NCBI RefSeq assembly: GCF_016918505.1
Contig: NZ_JAFFPZ010000003.1
Location: 1-64,000 of the forward strand
DNA: 64,000 bases
Direction of reading: 5' to 3'
Source: Desulforhopalus vacuolatus
Lineage (GTDB): Bacteria; Desulfobacterota; Desulfobulbia; Desulfobulbales; Desulfocapsaceae
A model generated the notes under the pieces. That model worked only from the letters and a program-made list of their open reading frames with translations. It did no database searches and was not told the origin of the DNA. The position numbers were made by a program, and so were the translations under genes. Shown here piece by piece: positions 45,898 to 55,353 of this stretch (position 1 is its first letter; every line of letters starts with the position of its first letter).

Positions 45898-47769
45898 TTA
45901 ATTACTCAATTTCCCCTCTTCTGTCCAGTCCTTTTCTGAACTCTGTACAAGGTCTTTCCTCTCCGTCGCTGCTCCCGGGAAGATGAGCGTGAAAGTCGTC
46001 CCCTCGCCTTTCACGCTTTCCACCCCGACCCGGCCGTTATGGGCCTGTACGATATGTTTGACAATGGCAAGGCCGAGACCCGTACCGCCGAATTTTCGAC
46101 TGCGTGCCTTGTCCGGCCTGTAGAATCGCTCGAAGATCCGGTCAAGATGCTCCCTGCCGATACCAATACCGTTATCCGTCACCTGCAGGAGAATCTCCTC
46201 ACCCTCTGTACCACAGCACTTCTTCACATCCACTGCCACAAAACCCTCCCGTGCACTGGTGATACCATTGAGAATCAGGTTGACCAGCGCCTGCACGAGA
46301 AGAGTGCGGTTCATAATCATCTCAATACCGTTCGGACAGGTATATTTCAGCTCAACCCCGTTCTCTTCAGCCTTCAACTGACAGGTCTGCAGTGCCTCTT
46401 CAACGACCGGCCGCAATTCACCGGGTTGTCTGACAATTGTCCCTTCGCTGGAGCTGTCTTCAATACGCGACAGCGCCAGCAGATCATCAAAGATTGCCGT
46501 CAGCCGCTGTGCCTGGCGAAGCACAACTCTGAGGAAATGTTCGGCATTTTCCCGGTCATCCAGCGCACCGTCGAGCAGGGTTTCGACATACCCCTGGATG
46601 GAGGTCACCGGCGTGCGCAGTTCATGGGAAACATTGGCAACAAAGTCTCGCCGGATCTCCTCCAGCCGTCGCAGCCGGGTAACATCGTTGAGCACGACAA
46701 GCACCCCGACATGATGGTGCTGCCCGTCACTGAGGCTCACCACACTGGCCTGCAGGCAGCGCACACCACTGTCGTCATGCAGACTGACCTCCTCTTCCTG
46801 TGCCTCCCGGCTCACCAGTGTCTTCGAGATCATCTGCTGCAGACCGACATGGCGCACCACCTGCTGCATCAAGCGACCGTCGGCGGTGCTGTACTCCACG
46901 CCGAAGAGATCCCCGGCAGCCTCGTTCAGGCTGATAATCCGTTCCTCATTGTCTATGGCAACCACCGCCTCAACCATGCTGGAAAACATTGTGGAGAGCT
47001 GGTTGTGATGGGTGACGATGTCCTGAATCTTTTCATCAAGCAGTGCACCCATGCGGGCCATGGCACTGGAGAGTGTAACCACCTCCTCCGCCGCACCGCG
47101 TCCCGGGAGCAGTTGCAGCTGTTCGTGGAAATTACCATCGGCAAAGGCCTCGGCACAGCGGGTCATCTTCTCAAGCGGTCTGCTGATATTACGGGAAATA
47201 AACCAGGTGACAAGTGCGGCCAGGAACATCACTGCAAGGGAGACGAGGATGACCGGGAGAATAACCGCTGAAATGCCCTTGTTGAGTGAGGAAAGGGGCC
47301 TGGACAGGCGCAGCACACAGCAGAGTTTTCCCTCCCCCGCCGCAGGGACCGGCAGAGTAACATAGAGTCTCTCCTCACCGAGGGTTTTGCTGTAGCGAAT
47401 CGCCCGTCCCACCCTGCCCTCAAGGGCGGCGACGACCTCGGCGCGGGTATTGTGCAGTTCCATAACATCCGGATTTTCCTCAGAATCCGCCAGAACCACG
47501 CCATTCGGGGCAATGACACTGATACGGCTGCCCGTCTCCCGACCAACAGTGCGTACCCAGCGGCGCAGGGACTGGATCTTCCCGCTGACCACAAAATCAC
47601 GCACCTGAGAACGCGCCATAACCGCCTGCGCCTCAAGGTCGTCTTCAGTGCTGTGCAGATGAAAATCATGCAGCGCGACCGCGCCGCACCAGAGAACCAG
47701 ACCGACAGCCACAAAAATAGTCAGGACATTGGCAGGGAAAATATGCCAGAGAAGCCGTCTCGGGGTCAT
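45898..47769 (-). CDS. phoR: Phosphate-regulon sensor histidine kinase PhoR
   Basis: A 623-residue membrane kinase. An N-terminal TM helix (near 10-35), a periplasmic domain of about 130 residues, a second TM helix (VILPVILVSLAVMFLAALVTW) and a HAMP domain are followed by a PAS domain, the H-box FVANVSHELRTPVTSIQGYVETLL (His near residue 378) and an ATPase domain with DNGIGIG, FERFYRPDKARSRKFGGTGLGLAI. It autophosphorylates and passes phosphate to PhoB. It overlaps phoB by 4 bp and the pair diverges from phoU-pst, so the assignment as phosphate sensor rests on family and context. Confidence 0.92.
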   Translation of the reverse strand: MTPRRLLWHIFPANVLTIFVAVGLVLWCGAVALHDFHLHSTEDDLEAQAVMARSQVRDFVVSGKIQSLRRWVRTVGRETGSRISVIAPNGVVLADSEENPDVMELHNTRAEVVAALEGRVGRAIRYSKTLGEERLYVTLPVPAAGEGKLCCVLRLSRPLSSLNKGISAVILPVILVSLAVMFLAALVTWFISRNISRPLEKMTRCAEAFADGNFHEQLQLLPGRGAAEEVVTLSSAMARMGALLDEKIQDIVTHHNQLSTMFSSMVEAVVAIDNEERIISLNEAAGDLFGVEYSTADGRLMQQVVRHVGLQQMISKTLVSREAQEEEVSLHDDSGVRCLQASVVSLSDGQHHHVGVLVVLNDVTRLRRLEEIRRDFVANVSHELRTPVTSIQGYVETLLDGALDDRENAEHFLRVVLRQAQRLTAIFDDLLALSRIEDSSSEGTIVRQPGELRPVVEEALQTCQLKAEENGVELKYTCPNGIEMIMNRTLLVQALVNLILNGITSAREGFVAVDVKKCCGTEGEEILLQVTDNGIGIGREHLDRIFERFYRPDKARSRKFGGTGLGLAIVKHIVQAHNGRVGVESVKGEGTTFTLIFPGAATERKDLVQSSEKDWTEEGKLSN

Positions 47770-48500
47770 GCGCCGTCACACTCCTCTCTCCGGGCAGAAC
47801 TGTAGCGATAGCCGATACCCCGGACGGTTTCAATGAGGCAGCCGCTGTCACCCATTTTTTTGCGCAGGCCGAATATCTGCACATCAATAGCCCTCGGGGT
47901 AATAAGAAAATCATAGCCGCGTACAGAATCGATGATCTGCTGACGGGAAAAAACCCAGCCCGGTCTGCCGGCGAGCAGTACGAGAATGGAAAACTCGGTG
48001 ATGGTAAGCTGCAGCGGTGCACCGGCCAGGATGACCTCATGGCGGCGCTTGTCGATCTGCAGTTTATCCACTGTAATAACCTCCTTCGAGTTCTCCCCGG
48101 CACTCTCCGCAGAAGCCTGCACCGAGCGTTTCACCACTGCCTTGACCCGGGCAATAAGAATTTTTGGACTGAAGGGTTTTGTGATATAATCGTCAGCACC
48201 GCAGTTGAAACCTTTGATCATATCCTCCTCCTCGCCCATGGCGGTGAGCATGATCACGGAGATGGGTTTCAAACTGACGGCTTCAGATTTGCGCATGGTC
48301 CTGCACACGTCCATACCGCTCATTCCGGGAAGCATGAGGTCAAGCAGTACGCAGTCAATCTCTTCGCTGCGCAATCGCTCCAGCGCCTCCTCCCCGCTGT
48401 CGGCACAGGTGACGTGAAAGCCTGCTCTGATGAGGTTGTAACTCACCAGCTGCTGTATATCCGCGTCATCCTCAACGACAAGTATGTTTGCCTTGGCCAT
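47766..48500 (-). CDS. phoB: Phosphate-regulon response regulator PhoB
   Basis: A 244-residue OmpR-family regulator. The receiver has the acidic pair near residue 11, phospho-acceptor D54 (DCVLLDLMLPGMSG), T in MLTAMG and K in ITKPFSP. The C-terminal winged helix has the usual PhoB end (GYDFLITPRAIDVQIFGLRKKMG, VRGIGYRYS). It activates pst/phoU genes at low phosphate. It is first in the phoB-phoR operon and divergent from phoU with 267 bp between, where binding sites should lie. Confidence 0.93.
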   Translation of the reverse strand: MAKANILVVEDDADIQQLVSYNLIRAGFHVTCADSGEEALERLRSEEIDCVLLDLMLPGMSGMDVCRTMRKSEAVSLKPISVIMLTAMGEEEDMIKGFNCGADDYITKPFSPKILIARVKAVVKRSVQASAESAGENSKEVITVDKLQIDKRRHEVILAGAPLQLTITEFSILVLLAGRPGWVFSRQQIIDSVRGYDFLITPRAIDVQIFGLRKKMGDSGCLIETVRGIGYRYSSARREECDGA

Positions 48501-48656
48501 AGCTTATTTTCCTCTTTTGCGTACCCTTTTGATACATGGTTGCATCAGGCGTTCAATCTCTTCAGAATAGATGTCACCCGACATGCAGAATTATGCAGAA
48601 ACATGGTGAAACATTTTACAGATGACTGCAAGCCCCTCGACTCGTTTGTAACTCTA

Positions 48657-48685
48657 TCTTAACATTATGCTGACAACACTGTAAT
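48657..48685 (+). promoter_or_regulatory. Weak PHO-box-like direct repeats upstream of phoU
   Basis: CTTAACATTATGCTGACAAC followed by ACTGTAA carries spaced CTTAACA/CTGACAA/CTGTAAT heptamers resembling CTGTCAT half-sites, between phoB and phoU. The spacing is not the canonical 11 bp. Confidence 0.3.
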
Positions 48686-48767
48686 ATTCGAGCTCTATTT
48701 TCTAGGTTCCTTTATGCTTGATTGCTGACCTGGCAATTCTGCCCTTTACTGTTGCACATGGTACATT

Positions 48768-49442
48768 ATGACTACACGTTCATCTCACCCCGCCCCTCTC
48801 GATCAGGAACTGACCAATCTTAACAAGGAGTTTCTCAAACTCAGCACCATGGTTGAGGAACGCGTGCAGGAGGCCACTCAGCTCATCGCCAGCCCTGATC
48901 CGACGCTGATAGAGTCACTGATCGACGGGGATGACGAGGTGGATGAGCTTGAGGTGAAAATTGAAGGGCTGTGTATCCGAATTCTTGCGCTTCACCAGCC
49001 TTTCGCCACTGACCTGCGCTTTCTTATTTCAGTCATCAAGATTAACCGCGAGCTGGAGCGTATCTCCGACATCACCGTCAATATTGCCATGCGCATCATG
49101 CTTATCATGCGTATCGGCGGCAGCGGCGAAGACCTGCCTTTTGATTTTACTGATATGTCTGACCGGGTTCGGGTTATACTGAGAAGAAGCATTGACAGTC
49201 TCATTAACCGGAATGCGGAACTGGCGCGCGCCATTTTCGACAAAGATGAAGACGTCGATAACGCCCGGAATCAGTGTTACGAAATGGTCACCGAAGCGTT
49301 GAAAAACTGTCCGCAGCATCCCGGGGTGTATCTCAATACATATATTCTCGCCCAGCACCTTGAACGTATCGCCGACCGCGCCGTTAATATTGCTGAAGAG
49401 GTTATCTATCTGGTGGAAGGCAAAGTTACCAGATTTCCCTGA
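48768..49442 (+). CDS. phoU: Phosphate transport regulator PhoU
   Basis: A 224-residue all-helical protein with two PhoU repeats (VEERVQEATQLIASPDPTLIESLIDGDDEVDELEVKIEG and a second copy from near residue 115), each with an E/D-rich metal-binding helix. It links Pst transporter state to PhoR and prevents Pho-regulon activation at high phosphate. In E. coli phoU is the last gene of the pst operon; here it is the first. It is 20 bp before pstC. Confidence 0.92.
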   Translation: MTTRSSHPAPLDQELTNLNKEFLKLSTMVEERVQEATQLIASPDPTLIESLIDGDDEVDELEVKIEGLCIRILALHQPFATDLRFLISVIKINRELERISDITVNIAMRIMLIMRIGGSGEDLPFDFTDMSDRVRVILRRSIDSLINRNAELARAIFDKDEDVDNARNQCYEMVTEALKNCPQHPGVYLNTYILAQHLERIADRAVNIAEEVIYLVEGKVTRFP

Positions 49443-49462
49443 GCCACGGTGATTTCAGCTCT

Positions 49463-50857
49463 ATGAGCCTTTATATATTTCTCCTTCTGACTCTTTTGAC
49501 GAGCATTGCCTTTCAACTCGGACGCATGCGTGCTTTGCGGATTGCGGCCCGCAGCGGCGGGTTGCGCAAACTGCATTCTCTACCCCGGCACTACGGCAGC
49601 TATATGGCGCTGCGTTTCGCTGTTCCGGCCTTTATTCTCGCAGGTCTTACTGCCCTCTTCGCCGATAACATCGCCATGCACTTCGTGTGGAACAGCCTGC
49701 CGGAACAGCTGCGCATTCTCCCGGAGGAGCAGGCAAAACTGCTGAGACAGGTGATTATCCACACCTCGGTAAACCCGTCTGCCCCCGGCAGCAACGCCTC
49801 TGCCATTGTTCAGGCCGGCTGGCAGCTCAAACAGCTCACCGTGTTTACTCTCAGGCTGGGCTGGGCGGGATCTCTCCTGATCGGCACACTTTCCGCCGGA
49901 CTTTTCCTGAAGAAAATCGATTCTACCCTGCCTGCCCGCCTGGCAATGGAAAAATTCATGCGGGGAATCCTTGCGGCCTGCACGGGGATAGTAATCTTCA
50001 CTACCTTCGCCATTATTGCCTCGGTGGCAATGGAGACCTTCCGCTTTTTCCAGTTTGTCTCCCCTGTGGAGTTTTTCTTCGGGCATACATGGAGTCCTCA
50101 GACAGCCATGCACGCCGGGCAGGTTGGTGCCAGCGGCCATTTCGGTGCCCTGCCGGTAATCGGTGGAACTCTGATGATTACCCTGACTGCCATGCTTATT
50201 GCCGTGCCCACGGGACTGTTGACGGCCATTTATTTCTCGGAATACGCCAGCAGCAGGCGCAGACAAGTGCTTAAGCCGATCCTCGAAACACTCGCTGGAA
50301 TCCCCACCGTTGTCTATGGTTTTTTTGCCGTCTTTGCTGTCGGTCCCTTCATCGGCCGCCTGGGTCTGCTGCTTGACGTAGAGACTTCCACCGAATCCGC
50401 CCTCGCGGCAGGAGTGGTGATCGGCATCATGATCATTCCCTACATCTCATCCCTCTCTGATGATGCCATCCACGCCGTACCAAAAAGACTCCGTGAAGGC
50501 TCCCGCGGACTCGGGGCCACCCGCAGCGAAACGATTCTCCATATAGTGCTGCCAGCGGCCATGCCGGGTATTATCGGCTCTCTGCTTCTCGCCCTGTCGC
50601 GGGCGGCGGGAGAAACCATGATCGTCGTGATGGCAGCAGGTATGGCTGGCAACTTCAGCTTTAATCCACTGAAATCGGCCACCACGGTCACGGTACAGAT
50701 GGTTAATCTGGTCGGTGGAGCAGGCACGTTCAATACCCCGAGTACCCTCGCCGCCTTTGCTCTCGGTCTGCTGCTTTTTCTTTTTACTCTCACGGTCAAT
50801 ATTATCGCGCTGCATATCGTCCGGCGATATCACGCCCGATATCAGGAGGGAATGTAA
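49463..50857 (+). CDS. pstC: Phosphate ABC transporter permease PstC (extended)
   Basis: A 464-residue permease, longer than the E. coli protein of about 320. Residues 1-215 carry three N-terminal TM segments and a loop. The conserved core follows from about 225: GALPVIGGTLMITLTAMLIAVPTGLLTAIYFSEYAS, GIPTVVYGFFAVFAVGPFIG and the EAA loop SRGLGATRSETILHIVLPAAMPGI. Extended PstC/PstA pairs are known in many proteobacteria. Its TAA overlaps the pstA ATG, so the two are coupled. Confidence 0.92.
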   Translation: MSLYIFLLLTLLTSIAFQLGRMRALRIAARSGGLRKLHSLPRHYGSYMALRFAVPAFILAGLTALFADNIAMHFVWNSLPEQLRILPEEQAKLLRQVIIHTSVNPSAPGSNASAIVQAGWQLKQLTVFTLRLGWAGSLLIGTLSAGLFLKKIDSTLPARLAMEKFMRGILAACTGIVIFTTFAIIASVAMETFRFFQFVSPVEFFFGHTWSPQTAMHAGQVGASGHFGALPVIGGTLMITLTAMLIAVPTGLLTAIYFSEYASSRRRQVLKPILETLAGIPTVVYGFFAVFAVGPFIGRLGLLLDVETSTESALAAGVVIGIMIIPYISSLSDDAIHAVPKRLREGSRGLGATRSETILHIVLPAAMPGIIGSLLLALSRAAGETMIVVMAAGMAGNFSFNPLKSATTVTVQMVNLVGGAGTFNTPSTLAAFALGLLLFLFTLTVNIIALHIVRRYHARYQEGM

Positions 50858-52137
50858 TGGCAAGAGAGAAGATGTCCCTGCTCAGGCCATCCACTGCTCT
50901 GCGTCGCAGGTATCGGCGTGACCGCCTGTTTCTCCTCGCCGGGCGTCTCGCCGTTCTTGCCTCTTTTTCTACCATCGGCCTGATCTTTCTCGCCATTCTC
51001 TATACCAGCCTGCCAGCCTTTACCCAGAGCTGTATCAGGCTGCCGGTTCATTTTGAGGAGACCGCTTTCAGTGACGAAAATATCGATCGGGCCAACTACG
51101 ACCTTCTGGTTGCACAGGCACTGGCCCGGGTAATTCCCGGCGTAACCGATCCCGGGGAGAAAGCAGATCTGCTGGGGATGATGAGCCCCGGTGCCGCCTG
51201 GCAGCTGCAGCGAATGGTGGATTCCAACCCGAAACGGATCGGAACTGTCGAACAGCTCTGGCTCCCCGCGAACGCCGACATCGACATGCTGCGCAAGGGA
51301 AAATTTGATCGGACAACGCCCGAGCGGCTGCGTCGGCTCAGCAGGCTCCAGCTCAAGTGGTATGACCAGTTGAACGCTGAGGGACGTATCAAACGTCATT
51401 TCAACCGGGTGTTCTTCACCGCCTCCAATTCCACTGAGGCGGAACTGGCTGGAATTTATGGTGCGGTCAAGGGCAGTCTGCTGACCATGTTCATCACCCT
51501 GGTACTCTCCTTTCCCCTCGGCGCGGGAACGGCGATCTACCTCCAGGAGTTCGCCCCGCGCAACCGACTGACCACCACCATTAATGTTACCATCAGCAAT
51601 CTCGCTGCAGTACCGCCGATTCTCTACGGCCTGCTGGGTCTTGCTGTCTTCATCAACTTGTTCCACCTGCCCCGCGCCACACCGCTGGTGGCAGGGATGG
51701 TGCTCAGCCTGATGACCTTTCCCACCATCATTATGGCCTCACGCAATGCCCTTGCTGCTGTGCCACGGTCGGTGTGCGATGCCGCACTGGCCCTTGGTGC
51801 CTCACGGATGCAGAGTATTACGCACCACATTCTGCCAGCGGCAATGCCGGGGATTCTCACCGGAACCCTTCTGGGGCTTGCCCAGGCCTTTGGCGAGTGC
51901 GCTCCGCTGCTGATGCTCGGCATGGTGGCCTTTGTCGGCAACGTTCCTGCCGGAATAACCGACCCTGCCACAGTACTCCCCATGCAGATCTATCTCTGGG
52001 CAGACAATCCGGGACAGGGCTTTCCCGAAAAAACCGCAGCCGCGATCGTCATCATGATGCTGTTTCTGGTCATTGTGAACACCGTTGTTCTCTGGTTGCG
52101 CAGAAAATTTGAGAACAGTCATCCACACACCTCCTGA
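50857..52137 (+). CDS. pstA: Phosphate ABC transporter permease PstA (extended, DUF3333-type N-terminus)
   Basis: A 426-residue permease. Residues 1-190 are an N-terminal extension with one TM helix (residues about 25-55) and a large periplasmic loop, as in PstA with a DUF3333 domain. The core starts near residue 200 (GAVKGSLLTMFITLVLSFPLGAGTAIYLQEFAP) and has VPPILYGLLGLAVFINLF and the EAA loop DAALALGASRMQSITHHILPAAMPGI. It pairs with PstC. The pstS gene starts 13 bp after its stop. Confidence 0.92.
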   Translation: MAREKMSLLRPSTALRRRYRRDRLFLLAGRLAVLASFSTIGLIFLAILYTSLPAFTQSCIRLPVHFEETAFSDENIDRANYDLLVAQALARVIPGVTDPGEKADLLGMMSPGAAWQLQRMVDSNPKRIGTVEQLWLPANADIDMLRKGKFDRTTPERLRRLSRLQLKWYDQLNAEGRIKRHFNRVFFTASNSTEAELAGIYGAVKGSLLTMFITLVLSFPLGAGTAIYLQEFAPRNRLTTTINVTISNLAAVPPILYGLLGLAVFINLFHLPRATPLVAGMVLSLMTFPTIIMASRNALAAVPRSVCDAALALGASRMQSITHHILPAAMPGILTGTLLGLAQAFGECAPLLMLGMVAFVGNVPAGITDPATVLPMQIYLWADNPGQGFPEKTAAAIVIMMLFLVIVNTVVLWLRRKFENSHPHTS

Positions 52138-52150
52138 CAGTCACAACTTT

Positions 52151-53182
52151 ATGAAAAACTTCATTCTCTTCCTTGTTCTGCTGGTCTCTGCCACACCCTG
52201 TTTCGCACAGAGTCAGCGGCGAACCATCTCCATTGTCGGCTCCTCCACGATGTATCCTTTCGCCGCACTGGTTGGAGAATATTTCACCCGGACCACTGGC
52301 AACCTCTCGCCACATATCGAATCAACCGGTTCCGGCAGCGGTTTCAAACGTTTCTGCGCTGGCAGTGGCCTGCAGTATCCCGATATTACCAACGCCTCCA
52401 GGCTCATGACCTCCGAAGAACGGGCCACCTGTCTGGCCAACGGCGTAACGGAGATCGTCAAAATGAAAATCGGCCGGGACGGCATCGTCCTCGCCACCTC
52501 ACGGACAAGGCCAAAACTCAACCTTACCCTGCAGGATATCTATCTGGCGCTGGCGATGCAGGTTCCCGACCCCGAAAATCGGCAGAGACTCATCGCCAAT
52601 CCCTACTCCCGCTGGCAGCAAATCAACTCCGCACTGCCGAATATCACCATCCATGTTTACGGCCCTCCCCCCACCTCCGGCACCCGCGACGCCTTTGACA
52701 GCCTCGTAATGGAAAGGGGGGCGATGACTTTTCCCCTGTTACGGAAGATGAAAAAAGAGAATCCTGCCGAGTTTAAACAGGTCGCCAATCGCATGCGGGA
52801 GGATGGCCGCTGGGTTAACGCCGGGGAAAATGACTCCTTCATTGTGCAGAAACTCAAAACCAATCCAGATGCCTGCGGTATCTTCGGCTTCTCTTTTCTC
52901 AAGCAGAATGAGGAGAACCTGCAGGCCGCCTCCCTCAACGGCTTTTCCCCCGATCCTGCCAATATTGCCGATGGTAAATACCCCGTATCGAGATCACTGT
53001 TTCTCTACGTCAAGAAACAGAACAGCTCAATGGTTTCGGGACTCCCCGCCTATCTCAAAGAATTTACTTCACAGAGGGCATCAGGCAAACGGGGCTATCT
53101 TGCGCACCGCGGGATGATTCCACTTTCGGCCAGAGAGCAGCAGATAAACAGGGAAAGAGTTACATCCATGCAGAAGAAGTGA
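52151..53182 (+). CDS. pstS: Phosphate-binding protein PstS
   Basis: The ATG at 52151 gives 343 residues with a Sec signal (MKNFILFLVLLVSATPCFA). The mature protein begins with TISIVGSSTMYPFAALVGEYF, and contains IESTGSGSGFKRFC and PPTSGTRDAFDSLV, phosphate-contacting loops typical of PstS. It captures phosphate in the periplasm for PstCAB. It is followed, unusually, not by another pst gene but by a heptanucleotide array and an R1 repeat before pstB. Confidence 0.92.
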   Translation: MKNFILFLVLLVSATPCFAQSQRRTISIVGSSTMYPFAALVGEYFTRTTGNLSPHIESTGSGSGFKRFCAGSGLQYPDITNASRLMTSEERATCLANGVTEIVKMKIGRDGIVLATSRTRPKLNLTLQDIYLALAMQVPDPENRQRLIANPYSRWQQINSALPNITIHVYGPPPTSGTRDAFDSLVMERGAMTFPLLRKMKKENPAEFKQVANRMREDGRWVNAGENDSFIVQKLKTNPDACGIFGFSFLKQNEENLQAASLNGFSPDPANIADGKYPVSRSLFLYVKKQNSSMVSGLPAYLKEFTSQRASGKRGYLAHRGMIPLSAREQQINRERVTSMQKK

Positions 53183-53188
53183 AGAAAA

Positions 53189-53303
53189 GGGAGACGGGAG
53201 ACAGGAGACGGGAGACGGGAGACGGGAGACAGGAGACAGGAGGCAGGAGGCAGGAGACAGGAGACAGGAGGCAGGAGGCAGGAGACGGGAGACGGGAGAC
53301 GGG
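53189..53303. repeat. Heptanucleotide minisatellite, 16 units (GGGAGAC and variants)
   Basis: Sixteen consecutive 7-bp units (GGGAGAC, AGGAGAC, AGGAGGC) without gaps from 53189 to 53300, ending with GGG. Shorter stretches occur at 18368-18395 and 56459-56490, and in reverse complement at 56743-56775. It begins seven bases after the pstS stop codon. It is very purine-rich on one strand. The length is likely variable between strains. Confidence 0.95.
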
Positions 53304-53326
53304 AAAAGGCAAAAAACTTTAAAATT

Positions 53327-53459
53327 AAACAGAGAATTGCTGTTGTTCTATTTCTATTAAGTTATGCTCATTTTACACCCTGTTTATCCATTCGTAATCG
53401 CCAAAAAAGATGTCCACGCAGTTGCGTTCTCTGGTCAGTAAAAAATGTGATTGGTATTA
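53327..53459 (+). repeat. Dispersed repeat R1 block between pstS and pstB
   Basis: CTATTAAGTTATGCTCATTT, CCTGTTTATCCATTCGTAAT, GATGTCCACGCAGTTGCGTT and a terminal AAAATGTGATTGGTATTA match the other R1 copies (18317-18632, 45631-45719). No gene lies in this 340-bp gap. Confidence 0.8.
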
Positions 53460-53525
53460 ATCATGGCTGGAATAAATTTTCATCAGCCATTCAACTTCTT
53501 CCGTATAACCAGCTCAGGATACCTC

Positions 53526-54401
53526 ATGGATACCAACAGTTCCGGAACCAGCTCCTTTCCCACCATCTCCTCCGCCGGGGATGATCTTGATCTGGAGATG
53601 CTGCAGCACAACGACCGACAGACCTGTGGCACGCCCTTTCTTAATGATCCCCTCATCAGCTGCCGGGAGATAGAGGTGTTCTACGGAGAACAGTGTGCTC
53701 TGCACAAGGTAAGTCTTGATATCGGTCACAGAGAGGTGCTGGCCATTATCGGTCCTTCGGGCTGTGGCAAGTCCACCTTTCTCCGCTGCCTCAACCGGAT
53801 GAACGACAGTATTGAGGAGTGTACCGTACAGGGCGAAATAACCCTTGATGGAGTCAATATCTACGATGAAAATGTGGATGTGGTGCCCCTGCGCACGAGA
53901 GTGGGGATGGTCTTTCAGAAGCCGAATCCGTTTCCCAAATCGATCTATGACAACATTGCCTACGGGCCCCGCATCCACGGGCTTGCATCCAGCAGAAGTG
54001 AGCTGGATGAGATTGTCACCAGTTCGCTGCAGAATGCCGGGCTGTGGGATGAGGTGAAAGACCGCCTTACCAGCACCGCCATGGCACTTTCCAGCGGCCA
54101 GCAACAGCGCCTCTGCATTGCCCGCACTCTCGCCGTGGAGCCCGAGGTTATCCTGATGGACGAACCGTGCTCCGGGCTTGATCCCATCGCCACCAGCAAG
54201 GTTGAGACCCTGATCAACAACCTCAGTGAAAGCTACTCTATCATCCTCGTCACCCACGCCATAGAGCAGGCTTCGAGGGTAAGCCGACGCACAGCCTTTT
54301 TCCACAAGGGATTTCTCGTTGAGATTGGTCTCACTGCACGAATATTCACCACTCCAGAGAGCCGCCTTACCGAAAAGTACATTACTGCCCGTCTCACCTG
54401 A
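53526..54401 (+). CDS. pstB: Phosphate ABC transporter ATP-binding protein PstB
   Basis: The ATG at 53526 (earlier in-frame ATGs at 53451 and 53463 lie at the repeat edge) gives 291 residues. Residues 1-40 are a polar extension. The ATPase has Walker [10 protein letters not shown], the PstB-typical [20 protein letters not shown], Walker [14 protein letters not shown], switch His in [13 protein letters not shown] and the end [16 protein letters not shown]. The ABC signature is [14 protein letters not shown] instead of the usual LSGGQ. It drives phosphate import with PstCA, though separated from pstS by repeats, so it may have its own promoter. Confidence 0.9.
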   Translation: MDTNSSGTSSFPTISSAGDDLDLEMLQHNDRQTCGTPFLNDPLISCREIEVFYGEQCALHKVSLDIGHREVLAIIGPSGCGKSTFLRCLNRMNDSIEECTVQGEITLDGVNIYDENVDVVPLRTRVGMVFQKPNPFPKSIYDNIAYGPRIHGLASSRSELDEIVTSSLQNAGLWDEVKDRLTSTAMALSSGQQQRLCIARTLAVEPEVILMDEPCSGLDPIATSKVETLINNLSESYSIILVTHAIEQASRVSRRTAFFHKGFLVEIGLTARIFTTPESRLTEKYITARLT

Positions 54402-54578
54402 ACCGCGGCATCACTTTGACAGAAGGTAATTTTTCACCCTTCTGGAGGGTCTGTATATCCCCCTTTCTCGAAATTCGCTTTTATGTTATTCTGCCTCCCG
54501 TATTTCAGTGAGTTGCGGCCCGTGCAGCGTGCCTCCATGCTGCGTTCCCCTTTAGTATTTTTGCCAAAGAGAAGCACA

Positions 54579-55328
54579 ATGGAAAAAGTTGAACAGCAAA
54601 ATCAAAATATCAGCAAAGAGGATCGAAAAGGGCTGTATAAAACGATCTTCTCGCGACGTGATGTCCACACGCAGTTTCTTGATACTGCAATTCCCGATGA
54701 AGTTCTGAGCCGTATTCTCTATGCCGCTCACTATGCACCGTCTGCTGGTTTTATGCAGCCGTGGGACTTTCTGCTCATCCGTAACAGCGAAACCCGCCAA
54801 AAGGTGCATGCAGCGTTCGCCCAGGCACACGCCGAGGCTGCAACGATGTTTTCTGGAGAAAAGCAGAATGCCCGCTCTAACTTCAAACTGAAAGGGATTC
54901 TCGACTGTGCGCTCAATATCTGCGTTACCTGCGATACCACGCGCACCAGCTCGGTGGTATTCAACCGTCACCCCGCCAATACCATGGATACCTCTTCCAG
55001 TATCTGCACCATCCAAAATCTCTGGCTGGCCGCCCGTGCGGAAGGGCTGGGCGTCGGCTGGGTAAGTATTATCGATGAAGAAACTCTCAAAGAAATTCTG
55101 GAGATTCCCGACCATGTCATACCGGTGGGTTATCTCTGCGTTGGTTATGTCAGCCATTTTCTCAAGAAGCCAGAGCTGGAAAACGACGGGTGGCTTCCCC
55201 GCCTGGACATTCGCAATCTCATTTCCTTCGACCGCTGGCACGGCCAGCCCGAGCGCAGTGAAGCCGGAATTCTCCAGCAGTTGAAACAAGATGCCGATTT
55301 CCCGGCAGCAGCTCAGGAGGGGGAGTAG
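54579..55328 (+). CDS. bluB: 5,6-dimethylbenzimidazole synthase BluB
   Basis: The ATG at 54579 (AGAGAAG upstream) gives 249 residues. It is a nitroreductase-fold FMN enzyme with BluB hallmarks: FSRRDVHTQF, APSAGFMQPWDFLLI, GLGVGWVSI and VGYLCVGYVSHFLKKPELE. BluB converts reduced FMN with O2 to 5,6-dimethylbenzimidazole, the lower ligand of cobalamin. Because the reaction uses O2, its presence suggests the organism meets oxygen at times, consistent with the secreted Ni-SOD. It lies 1.6 kb from the cobalamin-regulated cbiK, but no riboswitch precedes it. Confidence 0.87.
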   Translation: MEKVEQQNQNISKEDRKGLYKTIFSRRDVHTQFLDTAIPDEVLSRILYAAHYAPSAGFMQPWDFLLIRNSETRQKVHAAFAQAHAEAATMFSGEKQNARSNFKLKGILDCALNICVTCDTTRTSSVVFNRHPANTMDTSSSICTIQNLWLAARAEGLGVGWVSIIDEETLKEILEIPDHVIPVGYLCVGYVSHFLKKPELENDGWLPRLDIRNLISFDRWHGQPERSEAGILQQLKQDADFPAAAQEGE

Positions 55329-55353
55329 ACCGGACCCCTGCCATAACACATTC

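Noticed and set aside
46039-47271. 410-codon open frame opposite phoR
   Set aside because: Antisense shadow; phoR has all kinase motifs on the other strand.
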